Positions 36,007-49,053 of a stretch of DNA of 64,000 bases are shown here, piece after piece. Within the stretch, counting starts at the first letter, position 1; each line of letters begins with the position of its first letter. Source of the DNA: Amorphophallus konjac. Taxonomy: Eukaryota; Streptophyta; Magnoliopsida; Alismatales; Araceae. Both the position numbers and the translations under genes were made by a program. The stretch is from assembly GCA_022559845.1 (NCBI GenBank), contig CM040123.1:299696642-299760641 (forward strand), written 5' to 3'. Below the pieces are notes generated by a model that ran no database searches, had not been told where the DNA came from, and saw nothing but the letters and a program-made list of their open reading frames with translations.

Positions 36007-36194
36007 CTAAGTTTCCTATAATCCCTAGGTCATTGAGTCCAAGTTGAATTGTTAAGTTATCTTTTGTCTGTTACCTTATAGGTACCTAGTGAGATTGGGT
36101 AGAGCCACAGGGCTAAGTGTTAAAATGTGTCTAATCCTAATGAGCTAAAAGATTATACATTATTAATCTTAATAAATTTATTTTATAGGTTAAG

Positions 36195-37130
36195 ATGGCT
36201 GCTGAGGGTGCTCAATGGAGGAGATATAGAGAACTATCCAAGGGTTGACTTAGGCTTTACAACAGGTTGCTCAAGGTAGAGTTCATCAGGGAGCAGGGGA
36301 TTTGCATCGAAGCTTTCAAGGAATGAATCCCCCGAGATTTAGTAGATCTACTGACCCTGATGAAGCTGAGAACTGGGTTAGAGAGATGGAAAGGACCTTT
36401 AAGGTTATGCAGTGTACTAATCATGAGAAGGTTTTGTTGGGTACGTACCAATTAGAAAGAGACGCACGGGCTTGGCGGGAGTCTATGGAAGCAACCTTGC
36501 CTATGAACAAGTAACATGGAATGATTTCCTAGAACATTTCAATGAGAAGTATTTTTTGGAGAGCGTCCGGGAAAGGAAGGCTCTAGGGTTTGCATCTTTG
36601 AAGCAAAGGAGTATGTCGGTAGCGGAGTATGAAGCTTAGTTTTCTAGGTTGGCCCATTATGCACCTCACCTCCCGTTATGCACCTCATCTAGTTTGTACA
36701 GAGAAGATGAAGGCTAAGAGATTTTTGAATGGGTTGAGGGTCGAGTTTATTCTACAATTAGCACCGTTGGAAATTCAAGTTTATGTCGAGATGGTTAAGA
36801 AGGCCCAATTGCTATAGGACGCTATGGATATGGCTGGGCATATCAAGGGAAGGCTTGCCAAGAAAGGAGTGGCTAATTTTTCCAAGGATGGTGTGTCTAC
36901 TAATGGAAAGATGAGATCGAATGGAGACAATGGTTCTCATAAAGACAAGAAGCTTAAGAAGGGAGACTAGTAGATTGTTCATGTTAAAGAAAAGTGTGAG
37001 CACTGTGATAAAGGTGGGCATCGATCAAAAGATTGCTGGAGGAAGCTAGAAAAGTGCATTCGTTGTAGGAGCGGAGATCATCGAATTGCTTGTTGCCCTC
37101 TCATGAAAGAGCAAGCACCGCAAGACAAGC
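36195..37130 (+). pseudogene. gag: Broken gypsy gag with two zinc knuckles
   Basis: It begins MAAEGAQWRRY and keeps recognisable gag segments: FQGMNPPRFSRSTDPDEAENW, VREMERTFKVM, ERDARAWRESM, then DFLEHFNEKYF, SMSVAEYEA and APLEIQVYVEMV. Two CCHC knuckles near the end, CEHCDKGGHRSKDC (36994-37035) and CIRCRSGDHRIACC (37056-37097), would bind RNA. Several stops and frame shifts break it (for example TGA after SKG, a shift near 36510, TAG after YEA, a duplication around 36655-36690). Nothing resembling protease or RT follows before the PPT at 37385-37397. It cannot make a working Gag. Confidence 0.88.
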
Positions 37131-37397
37131 AACCAGGTGAACCGAGGTGGCAAGGTAGACTACAAGTTTTAGGGGATAGTGACGCGATGGAAGGTACCTC
37201 TAAACCTGCCTTATTCTATATTTGCATGCTTGGGCATGGTGATTAGTGTGTATTGGCATGATTTAAAGTTTGATATTGTAAGAGATATTTAATAATGCAA
37301 TATGAGAAGGTATGTTAAGGATTGGTGATCTTACCCCACTATTTTGGAAAGAAATCATGTGAATTTGGATGACCAAATTCTTTTAAGTGGGGGAGGG
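37131..37397 (+). other. G interior end with PPT
   Basis: Non-coding; ends in AAGTGGGGGAGGG (37385-37397), directly before the 3' LTR. Confidence 0.8.
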
Positions 37398-38189
37398 TGT
37401 AGCAACCCAGTTTTATAAGATTAATTAAATGAGTATAAAAATTAGAAAAAGGGAGAGAACTTAAATAATTATAATGGAATTAGAAAAAAGAAATTATAAT
37501 GGAAGATAAATAAATGAAATTGTAAATGATTTTAGTATGTAATTAAGGCTTAATGGGCTTATGGGCTTAATTAATTCTTAAAATTCAGAATTTCTAAAAC
37601 CCTAGTTTCTAATTGGGCGAATTTGGTTTTAACATAACCCTACTAGGTTAATAACCCCAACCAAACCCTAATCCACTAAGGAAGGTCAAAATCTAACCTA
37701 ACCCTAACCCTAATTCGAGCTAGATAGGGTGGCGGCGGCCCTAGATATAGATAAAAATCCATTTTTTGGAGTTCTTCCCTATCTAGGTTTTCTTGACCTA
37801 ATTAGGACTCTTTAGTACATGAAATTCTATACATAGGACCCCATAGCCTCCCTAGTCGACCTTAGATCATGGGAGAAGGCTTCTAGACATGGGAGGATTG
37901 ATCTAGGAGGAGGAATCGTGTGTTTCTTCGGGACATTCATGGGCTTCTTCATTCTTCTTCCTCTTCTTCCTTGCTTGTGTGCCCCATGTAGCTGTCTGTC
38001 AGTCCATGGTTTATGTAGTTATATGCATCCTCTCTTTCTAGGTAGTTGCCTAATGTCAGTGTGCTCTCATGTAGAACTCCTTTTTTGCTAATGACAAAAG
38101 GGGGAGAAATGAAATGCAATTCTTGTTGTTAGTTTTTGTTAATCTATCATGTTATATTGCCAAAATGGTATTAGAATGTGAACTTATGT

Positions 38190-38310
38190 TTTTGAATGAA
38201 TGAGCTTGTTAGCTTTGAAAGAATGAACTTGTGGCTTTGAATGAATGAGCTTGTTAGCTTTGAAAGAATGAATTGTGACTTTGATGAATGAGCTTGTTGA
38301 AACAATGGCT
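38190..38310 (+). repeat. About 50-bp tandem repeat in S3
   Basis: GAATGAATGAGCTTGTTAGC and following bases recur two to three times with decay, upstream of the S3 PPT. Confidence 0.75.
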
Positions 38311-38522
38311 TTGAATGGATGTGAGCTTGTGTGCTCTGTGCTGCTAACACTATGAATATGCGATTTCGAATTAGGATGTGGTTGAGGGAGAGTTTGATGG
38401 CTCATGAAAACTTTTTGGATGGCTTGTAGTTGTTAAGGGGGAAGCTTCATGGTTCGATGGCTTGATTTAACGCATTATGCTTAAATTGCATTAGATTTTA
38501 TCATCATCAAAAGGGGAGAGAT

Positions 38523-40210
38523 TGTTGTGCCCCATGTTGATTTTGACGATGACAAAATGTTATGCCAATAATTATTGTGTGTGTGAAATCTCCTTGTTGT
38601 TTCATTCATGAGCATCTCATACCTTTGCGAATCTCAAGTTTGCATTTTGCAGCTAGCCAGGCAAGAACTTACAAGGTCCTCATGTACATACTTCCACGTG
38701 AACTGAAAAGTAAGGAGGTTTGTCATGTGAAAGGTGAGGTCATCATTTTCTTATGCTTAATTTGGTCTAAGATCTTGAGGTGAAAAAGGGGCTCTAAATC
38801 TTCAAAGAATCTATCAAGGTAAGTGATCAAGAGATTAAATCAAAGGAGTTTCATGTTATTGCTTGAATTTTAAACTGAACTATTTTTTTGTCTAAAGGGG
38901 TCGACACCTTCACACTTAAGGGGTCGACACCTGTAATTTTGGGTTCTGGAAATAGAACCCAGTTTGCAAAGGGGACGGCCCCCCTTAATAAAAGGGTCAA
39001 CACCTGTAACTCAAGGTTATGTAAACAGAACCTTGTTTTCCAGGGGGTCGTCCCCCTTTGTTCAAGGGGTCGACACCTTCTCTGCACTCGCCCTCACGTG
39101 CCATTTTAATTAAGCCTTTGGGTTTTCTGGGTTCTTAGGCCTAGGTTAAGGTTTATACATAAACTAATCACCTACCCTAAGTGTGTCAGATGAAAATTCA
39201 TGTGTTTGATTGGTTTAACTATGTTTTAACCACTTAATCATCCAGAATGGGTTTAATTCCCGGTTTACATTCTTTTTCGTGCAGGAAAATGCACATGCTC
39301 TCCTGGCTAATGAGAGCATGAAAAATTGATTTTTCCTCTATCTTTTCAGACCTTTTTGTCTGGAGTATAAATGCCCAATGATTAGGGCGTCCGATAAAAT
39401 GGGAGAGAGTGAGCAGCCACAACGAGGAGAGCCTCTAGTTCAATGGAGATCCGGCTTCCACATAAAAGGAGAGGAGAAGGGCGACGTCCTGGCTTCCATC
39501 TGAGTAATCGAAGGAGTTTCAAGGAGCAATCAGAGGGAATAGTCATCCAGAAGGCATTTGCTTCAATGTTGACATTCTATCTCGTGAAGAGCTCCATCGG
39601 CTTTCATCTCCGGCTTCTCCAACAATGGGATATCATGGAATAACAAAGGGGAAATTTATTTCATACTTGTTTAGATCTATTTGTGGCCTATTGTATCCAT
39701 CTTAACTCATATTAAGTCAAACTCAAAGGATTACTTGTGTGTGTGTCTGTAGACTCTGTCTCGGTGTGTGGGCGTTGTTAGACGCTTGGGCGTTGACGCA
39801 TGTGTTTTGGGGTCCTCGACCAAGTGTGTGTGTTTTTTCTGCATTTACGCAGCGTGGTGATAGTGGAATCCTCTCAAGTTGAGAGGGGTGGACGTAGGAT
39901 CGCACTCGGGTGCATCTGAACCCCCTAAAATCACCATCTCCTATGGTTTGGCTCTTTGTGCGATTGCTTGTCAAATTTGGTTGATGTGTGGTGCGCTATG
40001 ATGTTATTGTCTTCATCACGTTCATTAGTCGCTTGTATGTGATTTCGTTTGTTGGATTTGAATTTGAGCTATTTTCGTCTCGTGTTAGTCAACGTTACTT
40101 TTGGCCAGAAGAGTTATCTAAGATATTTTAATATGTCCATCATCCACATTATTTTTATTTGGTGACAACCAATTCACCCCCCTCTTGCTTGCCAATTCAT
40201 CGGGACAACA
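38523..40210 (+). repeat. LTR of S3, 1.69 kb
   Basis: Ends are TGTTGTGCCCC and GGGACAACA, an extended inverted terminus. A U5 motif GGTGGACGTAGG near 39888 and a CACCCCCCTC stretch near 40176 match the S1 LTR layout. Confidence 0.88.
38894..39076. repeat. GGGGTCGACACC and GGGGGTCGTCCCCC words in the S3 LTR
   Basis: AAGGGGTCGACACC occurs at 38894, about 38918 and 39062, with a decayed copy GGGTCAACACC near 38994. Between them lie two inverted-repeat blocks, GGGGACGGCCCCCC near 38970 and GGGGGTCGTCCCCC near 39043. The whole is a compact two-fold duplication of about 85 bp. Confidence 0.85.
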
Positions 40211-42034
40211 AAATTAATGGTCCAAACATGTTATCTACATGTCTACACTCTTCCTACATCATTTTCCCTAATATTTGGGGACTACATTGCATATATTTTA
40301 ATGATCATGGACTGGATATCGTTGTTTTATGATTTTTCGTAGGTACGGACTTTCTATTCTTGATCGCGGATCTAACAGTAACTGTGATCTTGAACGCGGC
40401 CTTATGATAGACCGCGATCTTAAACTTCTATTTTTAACGTGATTATATGTTTATGGTATTTTTAATACAATTTTTTTTATTTTTCATAAACGCAGCTTCC
40501 TTGTAGACCGTGATATCAAATATTAATTTATTTTAAATGTAGTTTCTCCATGTGCAAAATTCTTATAAAAAGATTTTTTTTATATGAACACGGCCTTCAT
40601 GCTGACCGCGTTCTAATTACGGCCCCTCTTAAGGCCACATTCTGGCATGAGTTTCCAGAAACCCTAGATCCCTTCCAATATGTTATGTGAATGGATTTTG
40701 AATCTAGATGCATATTTTTCATGTCTGTAAGTCATCCAAACCAACTTAAGAAACTAGAAAACATGTATAAACCCTAATTCCTTACGTTCATGATTTATGT
40801 TCATTCTTTTCTCTTGATTTCATATCTCATCCTATCTCCACTGTTCTTAGCATGTTAAAAGAGTAGTTAACTTACTAACCTGAAATTGATTCTTCATTGC
40901 ATGTTTTAACATTTCCACATGCTAGTTAGATTGATCGGTGCTTTCATATATATATATATATGTTTGAAGGTTATGTCACCCCGATGATATTAACTCACCG
41001 CTTGTTATTGGTTTCTGGTAGTATGATAGGAACCCTAATTCTTGGGGAAGTTAGGACCCTCCGGTGGATATTCCTTTTATTGGACTAAAATTTTCTTCAT
41101 CGAGACCTTCGTAAGTCTCTGCGAACTTTGGATTCCCACAAGGACGCCGAGCTGGTTGTACCACAAAAACCATGCAAACCACTGGAATCCCCTTCCTATT
41201 AGGCAAGATAGGGTTCAACCGGCCTTTGGAATGATAGAATAATGTTCTGTCTGTGATTTGTTGAGTTTGTACTAAACGGGGCCTGTCTCCAAACCGCGTT
41301 CTGGTTCTATTTAATAATGCGCCTGATCAGAGATTGCATTCTCTCAAACCCCCGATTGATCGCGGCCTTTGGTCCGACTGCATTCAGATCTGAAGGCGGT
41401 GGTCACACCGATCGCATTTTGGTTTGACCCTTACCGTTGACCTTGGTCGCGGTGCTGGGTTAGACCGCGTTCAACCTAGTATTTCGAAGTTTCTATTTTC
41501 ATGATTGTGATGTGTAGAATACCCATTCTAGCTTCTCAAGGCTAGTGTTCCATGACATCTTTTACCCTTCTTCAAAGGGTTATAATCCTCATTGACATGT
41601 CTATCTATTTTGACTTTCTTTCCCCTGTCATTCTCTAATAACTCATTACTTTAAATTATTGAAAGTCTTAATTTCAACTCTTAGTTTCATTTATTACATG
41701 AGCATATTATTGGAATTCTTTGGCCATTATTAAATTGAAAATTTATCTAGAAAATATTGATATGGGACTTTGGGTCTAATATAACATCAATGCTAGGCAA
41801 TTTTTATAAGGGCCCGAATCTGGTCCTAGGGGTGAGGCAAAGCCCAAAAATATACGAGTAATATGAATGATCATGTGCGACCACTACAAAAAATTATAGA
41901 TATAGCGGCATTTCATTTAGAGATACTTATTAAAATTGTCTCTAAATTATCATAAATAGAGGCATTTTATTTTTAATATTGCCTCTACAATAGTTTAATT
42001 TTCTTCTTTACTTAAAACCCTATATAGCGGCATT

Positions 42035-42633
42035 TTGAAATTGCCTCAAATTATTTGTAAAAAAAAAGACTACTATAATCAAATTACTCGAAAAGAATAT
42101 CGTCGCGCGCCACATTCGAGCTCCCGCGCGATAACCACCCCTCCCTCCTTCCCAGATGCGGGCTCCTCGATCCATCTCTTGTCCTCCACCACTCCACCTC
42201 GTCTCACCTCCCTGCACCCTCCCGCCGCGGACTATTCCTCATCTTCTCCTTCCACCTCTCCACCGCTCCACCTCGTCTCGCCTCCCTACACCCTCCCGCC
42301 ACAGAGTATTCCTCATCTTCTCCCTCCACCTCTCCACCTCTCTACCTCCGATGTGTATTATCCTCTACCCCTCTGCGTCATCGCCTTCCTACCCCCTTCC
42401 CCCCCGCCCACTTCTCCCCCCTCACTATTCCTCAGCAACCGCAGGAGGTCCATTGTGTATAGTTGCCCAACTCCGCAGGGCATAGCCGCAATCGGCGCCG
42501 GGCGACGCTCCCCGACCACCGCCGTCGCGCTCTTACTCTGCTACTATGCCACAATGTTGCTCATCGTCACCCCCACACCAGCACCGACTCCTAACCCGCG
42601 GGCACCGAATCGTACTCATCTACGAGACTGTGA
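42035..42633 (+). other. C-rich exon-like segment with splice donor
   Basis: A C/T-rich open frame of about 200 codons (Ser/Pro/Thr/Leu-rich) ends at a good donor site, GAAG|GTATGTGAG. Part of it is an approximately 80-bp tandem duplication (about 42185-42342). The composition explains the open frame, so I do not call a protein. It looks like a 5' UTR or first exon of a host gene carried by the CACTA element. Confidence 0.35.
42185..42342. repeat. 80-bp tandem duplication
   Basis: Two copies of a block containing CTCCACCTCGTCTC and TATTCCTCATCTTCTCC, with a few differences between them. Confidence 0.85.
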
Positions 42634-42651
42634 AGGTATGTGAGATAGATG

Positions 42652-42652
<1 letters not shown>

Positions 42653-42699
<47 letters not shown>
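42653..42699. repeat. (CT)n microsatellite
   Basis: About 23 CT units directly after the splice-donor-like site. Confidence 0.97.
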
Positions 42700-42703
<4 letters not shown>

Positions 42704-43928
42704 CTCATTTGTGACTTGTTTCCAGTTGCTGTGGTTTATAATTCCTCCTTTAATAATTAAACACCCAAAAGATAGGCATCTGAGGTCATCTTCCATGCCA
42801 GAGCTTGTATGATACGGTTTTCTTTGCCTTGTGTGATACGGTTTTCTTTGCCCACTTTAACATACGTGGAGTCTTTTGATCTTCCTTTCTAGTCACCATT
42901 GCGATCCCCATGGATGTTGCCTTCAGATTGATTCGATCTGTACAATCTGCCTTCTAGCCGCTTGCAGAGAGATCCACTAAAGCAAGGAGCAAGGGTGGGC
43001 TAGATAAGTTAAGTACATTATTAACATTTAATACTTTATGGAGACTCCTCTTGGTGCCCTTTTATCTATCTTATCTTTCAGAACCACATAGCTCAAGAGA
43101 TTCTTTACTGCACTTTAGGGTTCAGTCGCCCTTTGTCTCAAGTAGGGTAGAGGCATTCCTCCCAACTGATGCACTCGCAATCTTCATTCACTTGTCCAAA
43201 TGTGGCCCTCTGATTGTGACCCACTGCCTCTTGGTATACTCAAGAGTCAAGAGTTGTCAGGAGTGTTTCCTCTCTATTTCAAAGTAACAGCAGTAGTTGT
43301 AATAAGCTCTCATCAAAGCTAAAGTAGGGATCTCAAAACTCTTTGGGGTTGTATGGGGGCTTTTTCTAGATGACTTGTAACTCCAGACTTATAATATCTT
43401 AATTTGTTGCTCTATTGGAATGGATATGGTTCTTCAGGTCATTTTGTCCTCAGGTTCATGGTTCAACTATTGATCCTAATATGTGGCTGTTGCAATGTTT
43501 CACTTTTGATAGTTTTATATGAGTGCACAGTTTTCTTATTGATGGATGATGCTAGCTAGAATTCTTGAAGAGGCTGAGGGCTGTGTAATTGAAGCTTGAG
43601 GTGGTTTTTCTTTATGCTGGAGGCCTTATGATGTTGTGCATTTTTTTCTAAAAGAGGAGTTGTTGTTCAATTGAATTTCCAATCTGGTTTTCCTTTGAGA
43701 GCTAAGCTATTGGTGGACTTATTTAGATCTACAAGAGTGGGTTTTCTTTGGTGATCTTCTTGGATTTGATTGAGGTAGGTTGATCTAACTTCCAGAACCA
43801 TGTGTAAATTTTTTATAAAAGTTGGACTTCATTTGATTCGCCAAATTTGCCCTGACTTTTCCTGATTTCTTGATGTAACTATCAACTATTCTGCACAGTA
43901 AACCCCATTCCTGAAATGTTCAGAAAAT

Positions 43929-43981
<53 letters not shown>

Positions 43982-45549
43982 GTAAATATTTCTAAAAGTA
44001 TAACTGTCCCTTGAATATCTAAGATTTATGACCTCTAAGTATAGGGCATGAACACGAGATTTCTGATCCAACTCAGGTTGATATCAGAGAATCCATATAA
44101 GTCATTTTCCCATGTCCATGTAAAAATGGTATTAGCTGTAGCAGCAAATAAAATTTAGATTTTATGACAATGAATTCTGTGATAAAAAAACACATCTGAA
44201 TTATGGTTCACATTAACACATAATTCCGCATGTTTCCGACTTCTGGTTATCATGAATGTTTTCCATTTTTGACTTTTGGTGATCACACATGATTTCTGTT
44301 TTCAATTTTCTGAAGGTTTATCCAGAAAACTCCACTAAGTTTTCTGTTCCAGGCTACCTTAATCCAATTCAATGTATGCTTGTGATAATCTGATATGAAT
44401 ATTGGGAGTTACATAAACCTTGACCTGTGAAAAGGGGCATTTTTGGTTTTGGAGTACATGGCTTACTGGGATTATCTTACATTTGCATTCTTCTTGAACC
44501 ATTTTCTGTTTACTTTTTTCATCTGTATGAATATCTCGCTGCCTACTAATTAAGGTGGAATTTCTTTTTTAGGTGATAGGTGTTGCCCTATTATCTCAGT
44601 CATCGTTGTCCGCCATGGCTAAGACTAAGTTCTCTTATCTTCATATCTTTGATCTATTTAATATGCCCTCCCAAATTGGTATTTGTAGGCTTTTTTGTCT
44701 TGCAGTTTTCTGTTTCAGCCACCATGAGTTCCTCATTTTCTACCACCCAACTCACATCATAAATCATCCTCCCATCATATCCTCTCTCACTCTCTCTCTG
44801 ACTCTTCTAAGATACTTGATTTTGTTCTAGAAGACCTGTGTTAATATGTCTGTTAGCAGAGCATCCTATTATATACTACAGTTGGCATGCATATTACACA
44901 AAAAGTTCCGCTGAATCAGTATTCCCATAACTTTTGGTTCAGTTAATTCCTCATAGGCTCGTAAATTGTTTGACCATAAATATGAATTTATTTATTTATT
45001 TAGAGAATCATTCAAGTAAAACTTTCAAAGTTAATCCCCAAGCTAAAGGGCACCAAAGTAGTCCTATGTTTAAACGATTGTTTTGTCAATCATTATAATA
45101 TAGTTTATAAAAGAGAGAAAAGCATAGCTTAACTATTCGACCAGAATAAACCAACTGCTCCATAAAATCATCTCAGTTGACAGAGAGCTTTACAAAAAAA
45201 GGATGAAAACATGTAAAGCATAACATGTCTAACACTGTCCTGCACAAGGCACTGAAGACAAAAGAGGCATATGTCATTAAAACTACTAGGAAATGTTTAA
45301 ATTTATATCATTTGCCTGCTGAAGGGAGATATAAAAGTAATTTTTGCAAAATAGTAGGTTTGTCTATATTTCACAAGCCTTGCTAGGTTCCCCATCATAA
45401 AAAAAAACAACTTAGCATGTGTCAAAGGGATATATTACTTACTCATCATTATTTTGGACTGTTTTCGATGGGTTAGTTGCATTCCTCTGGTGTGCTTGAA
45501 AAATGATATATGTGCATTATATCAATTGCTCTATTAGTTCATTAATTTA
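42700..45549. other. CACTA interior, no assignable gene
   Basis: A/T-rich sequence with intron-like texture. Short open stretches at 43051-43287 and 44573-44830 have no family I recognise. The second follows TTTTTTAG, a possible splice acceptor, near 44573. Confidence 0.4.
43929..43981. repeat. (AC)n(AT)n microsatellite
   Basis: About 17 AC units followed by about nine AT units. Confidence 0.97.
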
Positions 45550-46075
45550 AATTACCTAGGAGTTGCTCTTGGATAGTTTGAGCAACACAGCTTGCCATAG
45601 GCAGTGGGATGCTCTTTGGATAGTTGGCCTCTTCCAAATCCACTCCCCAATATCAATGATGGCTGCCTTCTCTCTTATCACTTCCCAACAATGGTTTGTA
45701 GAGAATTATCCATTATTATATTTCCATCGAATTGCATCTGTACCACCTGAAACAATTGGAATTCCTGCTATGGAGTTCCATAACTCTACCATTTCTGAAG
45801 AAATAGGTTGTGGAAGGGACCGGGATCCATTATAGATGAAGCTGGAAACCTTGCAGTCTTTTTGCAGTTCTAAGTATTACATTATTTGTCCTCCAAATAA
45901 TTGGTTGATGCTTTCTCCCTGGATCCAAGGATCTGCCCACATATTAGTATTATTGCAATCTGCAATCTCATAAAAGATGTGATCTTTCAGCCATTTCCTA
46001 GCATGCAGAACTCCCTTCCAAGCTGTAGAATAATAAGGCTTCATTCTGATTTCCCAGAGATTGCACTTTTATAAT
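45550..46075 (-). pseudogene. LINE reverse transcriptase C-terminal (zf-RVT-like) fragment
   Basis: Read on the minus strand, WKGVLHARKWLKDHIFYEIADC and NMWADPWIQGESI, and then IRWKYNNG-stop-FSTNHCWEVIR and IWKRPTIQRASHCLWQAVL. This order (K-G-x-G-x-W-DPWIPG type, then WKxSxxGxFSxxSxWExIR, then a Trp-rich end) is typical of plant L1-type LINEs after the RT domain. Stops and a frame change break it. It is a passenger inside the CACTA element, antisense to the captured exons. Confidence 0.7.
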
Positions 46076-48363
46076 AGCAACGTGATACACCAGTGGCTTA
46101 CTATGGTGAGGTTATAGGAATTGCCAGATTTTTTGGTATTGATCATGATAAGTGTTTTATATAAACATATAACACTGCTATCGATCCATCTCAAAGTAGT
46201 TGCCAGCGAAAGAATATGTTACATTTCATTACCCATCATTAGGCCTGGCATGAGGCATATATTTTATTAATCTTATTAGAAATCGAACTTACTTTTCCAT
46301 CATTTGTTAAACTAGGGGAGAAGGATGAGTCCATCACCTTGTGTTGAAGTTAGCTTAACAGCTTCCCCTTTTAACCATGTAAGGAGTGTGTGAGGGAGGG
46401 AAAGAGAGGGAATTAAAGTCTGGGGAAACTGAACGGTTGGGAATAAAATCTTAGAATTAAACTACATGAGAAATTTAATATCTAAATATGCCAAATATAG
46501 GTAAGGGTTTAACCATACTTTACTATGTTTACATGAAACCAAAAAAGCCAAAAATCAATTAAGGCCTTACAATCTTGGAGGGTGGGCAACTTTGTAAAAA
46601 TATTTGCAAAGTGGACACCATATAACAAAGGTATTAAATGTTTCACCTAATTGCTTGATGTCAAAGGAACCTTTATGTCCCTTTCCCTTTACGCAAGTCT
46701 CCTTTGCATCTGTTTCTATTTTGCTTAAACTTATTGATCAATAGTATATGATATTTGAAACTTGTGTGTATAAGAGTTCGTGAAGTCCCTGACGGCAAAT
46801 AAGATTATCATCTAGCTCCATAGATACTCATCATAGGGTAGATCCTTGGTGCTATGTCTATAATAAATTTATGGTGGTCAATTGGTTGACAATTTATTAG
46901 TTAAAATGTGAAGCCCACGTTTTTTGGGCTCTGATTAAGACATTTAAACTAAGGATGATGGAAGATGATATTTACTAGAGTGGTGACAAACATAATTTTT
47001 TCTTTAAGGGGAGGCAATGCAAATATATATCATACATTTATTTTATTTTTTAAAAAATGAATTAGAAGTAAATAACAAAAAGTTTGCAATGGTGCTCAAT
47101 GTTCTCATACAATTAACATTATCTATTGATTCTAGATTAGTATTAGTCTGTTTAACCAATCATCTAAAAAGAAAAGGCACACTATAAAGAATCATCTACA
47201 CTGATACACCAAAACAATAAATTGGAAATGTCATAAAAATATAAAAGGAAGAAGGTAAGTAAATATGTGTACAATACAAGCGGATAAGATTTTATAGAAA
47301 CTACGTATTAGAACTCTGTGTATGTACAATGCGTGGGGTGGACTTCTCACTATTGAACACATGATCTAACGATAATGGAATTATGAACTAGTTTTACCAA
47401 CTATACTAACAAAAAAGCATTTTTCTTTTTGGACTCGATAGTTTACCATGAGTTTATGAACAACAAAAGCAACTTTAACTCTGCTAAACAAGCTTTTTCC
47501 ATAGAGTCCTTATATGTAACAATGAACCACAAAGTCCATGTGTAATAAATGTAGCAAATATCATAGTAGAGCATGCCTTTTTTAGTACCTTGCCTAGAGA
47601 AAGTTTATCACAGTTTCACCTGCACATAGCCTCACAGCATATGTAGGCATCTCTCTCTCTCTCTCTCTATGTGTGTGTCTGTTCTAAAGGTGAAGGTGGT
47701 GGTGCACCTTTTCTCAGCAGCTATGCTGAATCTTAAAAGAGGCATATGATACTAGACTGTGTTGTTTCTTTCCTGATCAAGCTTTCATGTCAATACCGGG
47801 AAACATGGATATCTGAAATTGGAAAGCAAAATTAGTAGTCATCTTGGATTGCATATCAAGGCAGGTTGGGCATATTCTTTTTCATTACTCAAGCTTGGTT
47901 ATGTAACTTTTTATTACAAAGTTTCCGATAAGTTAATTTTGCACTATATTCATTTTCTAATATTCTGTAATAAATGCAGAGGAATTTCAAGGTTGATAGT
48001 GCAAAATATGGCAAATTTGGGTGCTGAAGTCTATTACCACAAGACCTATCCTAAAAGGAATCAATTTCACCCATTGCATTTCTTCTTTTCTAGCTTTGAC
48101 ATAAATTACGTGAATGGAAATAGTAGTTGTGTTTCACCCATTACATTTCTTCTTTTCTAAAAGTCTAATATACCTTTCAAGGCTTATAGAGGCAGGCATG
48201 GTAAGCACAAGCACAAGCATGCAGCATTTTGCAGTAGCAATAAAGGCCAGACCAATGCTAGTGTTACCACTTGTAGGCTCAATGCCAGTGTTCCTTTTGA
48301 CCTCAGTCATTCTCCCAGGGATGTAGACCTTGGTTAGTTTGGTTAGACTAGTTTGGTCGTACA
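46076..48363. other. CACTA interior, no assignable gene
   Basis: A/T-rich, with a short (CT)n tract at about 47649-47670. An open stretch at 47819-48160 is unrecognised. Two near-identical pieces, CACCCATTGCATTTCTTCTTT near 48069 and the same near 48127, form a short direct repeat. Confidence 0.4.
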
Positions 48364-49053
48364 GATCCAAACTTTAGGTGGTCTCTTGGACTGAAGGAAT
48401 TTGCACATCCCACCATCGACACATTCTCTGTTGTTGGGACGGCTGGTCCAACTTTTCCCCTAGCAATAACCATGTTCAACTTTTGTTTCATATTAGTTCT
48501 GCGATTATAGGGAAAGAGCTTAAACTTCGTCGGTTACAATTTTTCCCTGAGTAGGTTGTCGAAAGTATCTTATTATTTAACTTGTGTTCTGTCCATACAA
48601 CTTTGGAAGAGAGAAATAATCTAAAGTTCCATGTCTGAGATTGCAGGCGATGTCTATAATGGGATTATATGAGTCTGCCTACTAGTTGTCTTGGCTCATC
48701 TGGGAGACTTTTCTCACAATTGTAGCTCTTTTCACAATACTTTTTGGAATGATGTTTCAGTTCAGCTTTTTCTGGCACAACAGTTTTGCAATTTTGTTCC
48801 TCCTTTTCTTTCTTTTCCAATTTAATATGGTAAGTTGTATTTTTTTTCATGTTCATGAGTTACTGAACTATGCAGTTTTTTACAAGGACAGCAGCATACT
48901 GAATCATGCTCATTTTTTCCCTGTTTCTTCAGTACCTTACATATATAATATATGCAGCTTCGATTTGCCTTCATGATATCATCTTTCATTAGCAAGTCAT
49001 CATCTGCCATGACTATGGGGTTTGCTGTATCCATCGTTGGGTTCTTAACCCAT
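48364..49053 (+). pseudogene. Captured ABCA-type ABC transporter fragment, copy 1 (three exons)
   Basis: Exon 1 (about 48370-48532) decays from [21 protein letters not shown] to KELKLRR with a frame break. Exon 2 (48647-48829, 61 codons) reads AMSIMGLYESAY-stop-LSWLIWETFLT, FGMMFQFSFFWHNSFAILF and LFQFNM. Exon 3 (48958-49053) reads LRFAFMISSFISKSSSAMTMG to GFLTH. This is the membrane region of plant ABCA transporters (family pattern VTEKELKLRQAMxMMGLY, AYWLSW, FGMMFQFDFF, AFMLSxFIxKSSSA). Introns keep GT...AG ends (48533-48646, 48830-48957). A stop replaces the Trp of AYW. There is no ATP-binding cassette. Found inside the CACTA element, so captured from a host gene. Confidence 0.85.

Larger units (their letters stand above)
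37973..40210 (+). mobile_element. S3: truncated Sirevirus-type 3' end with LTR
   Basis: It contains non-coding 3' sequence with purine tracts (38095-38109 AAAAGGGGGAGAAAT, 38434-38443, 38506-38522) and a complete LTR (38523-40210). The left end is abrupt and coincides with loss of about 38 bp of the G LTR, so it is an insertion followed by deletion. No coding region remains. Confidence 0.8.

Noticed and set aside
42035..42812. Secreted or Pro/Ser-rich protein genes in the C-rich segment
   Set aside because: Overlapping frames in C/T-rich DNA; no start context or family match.
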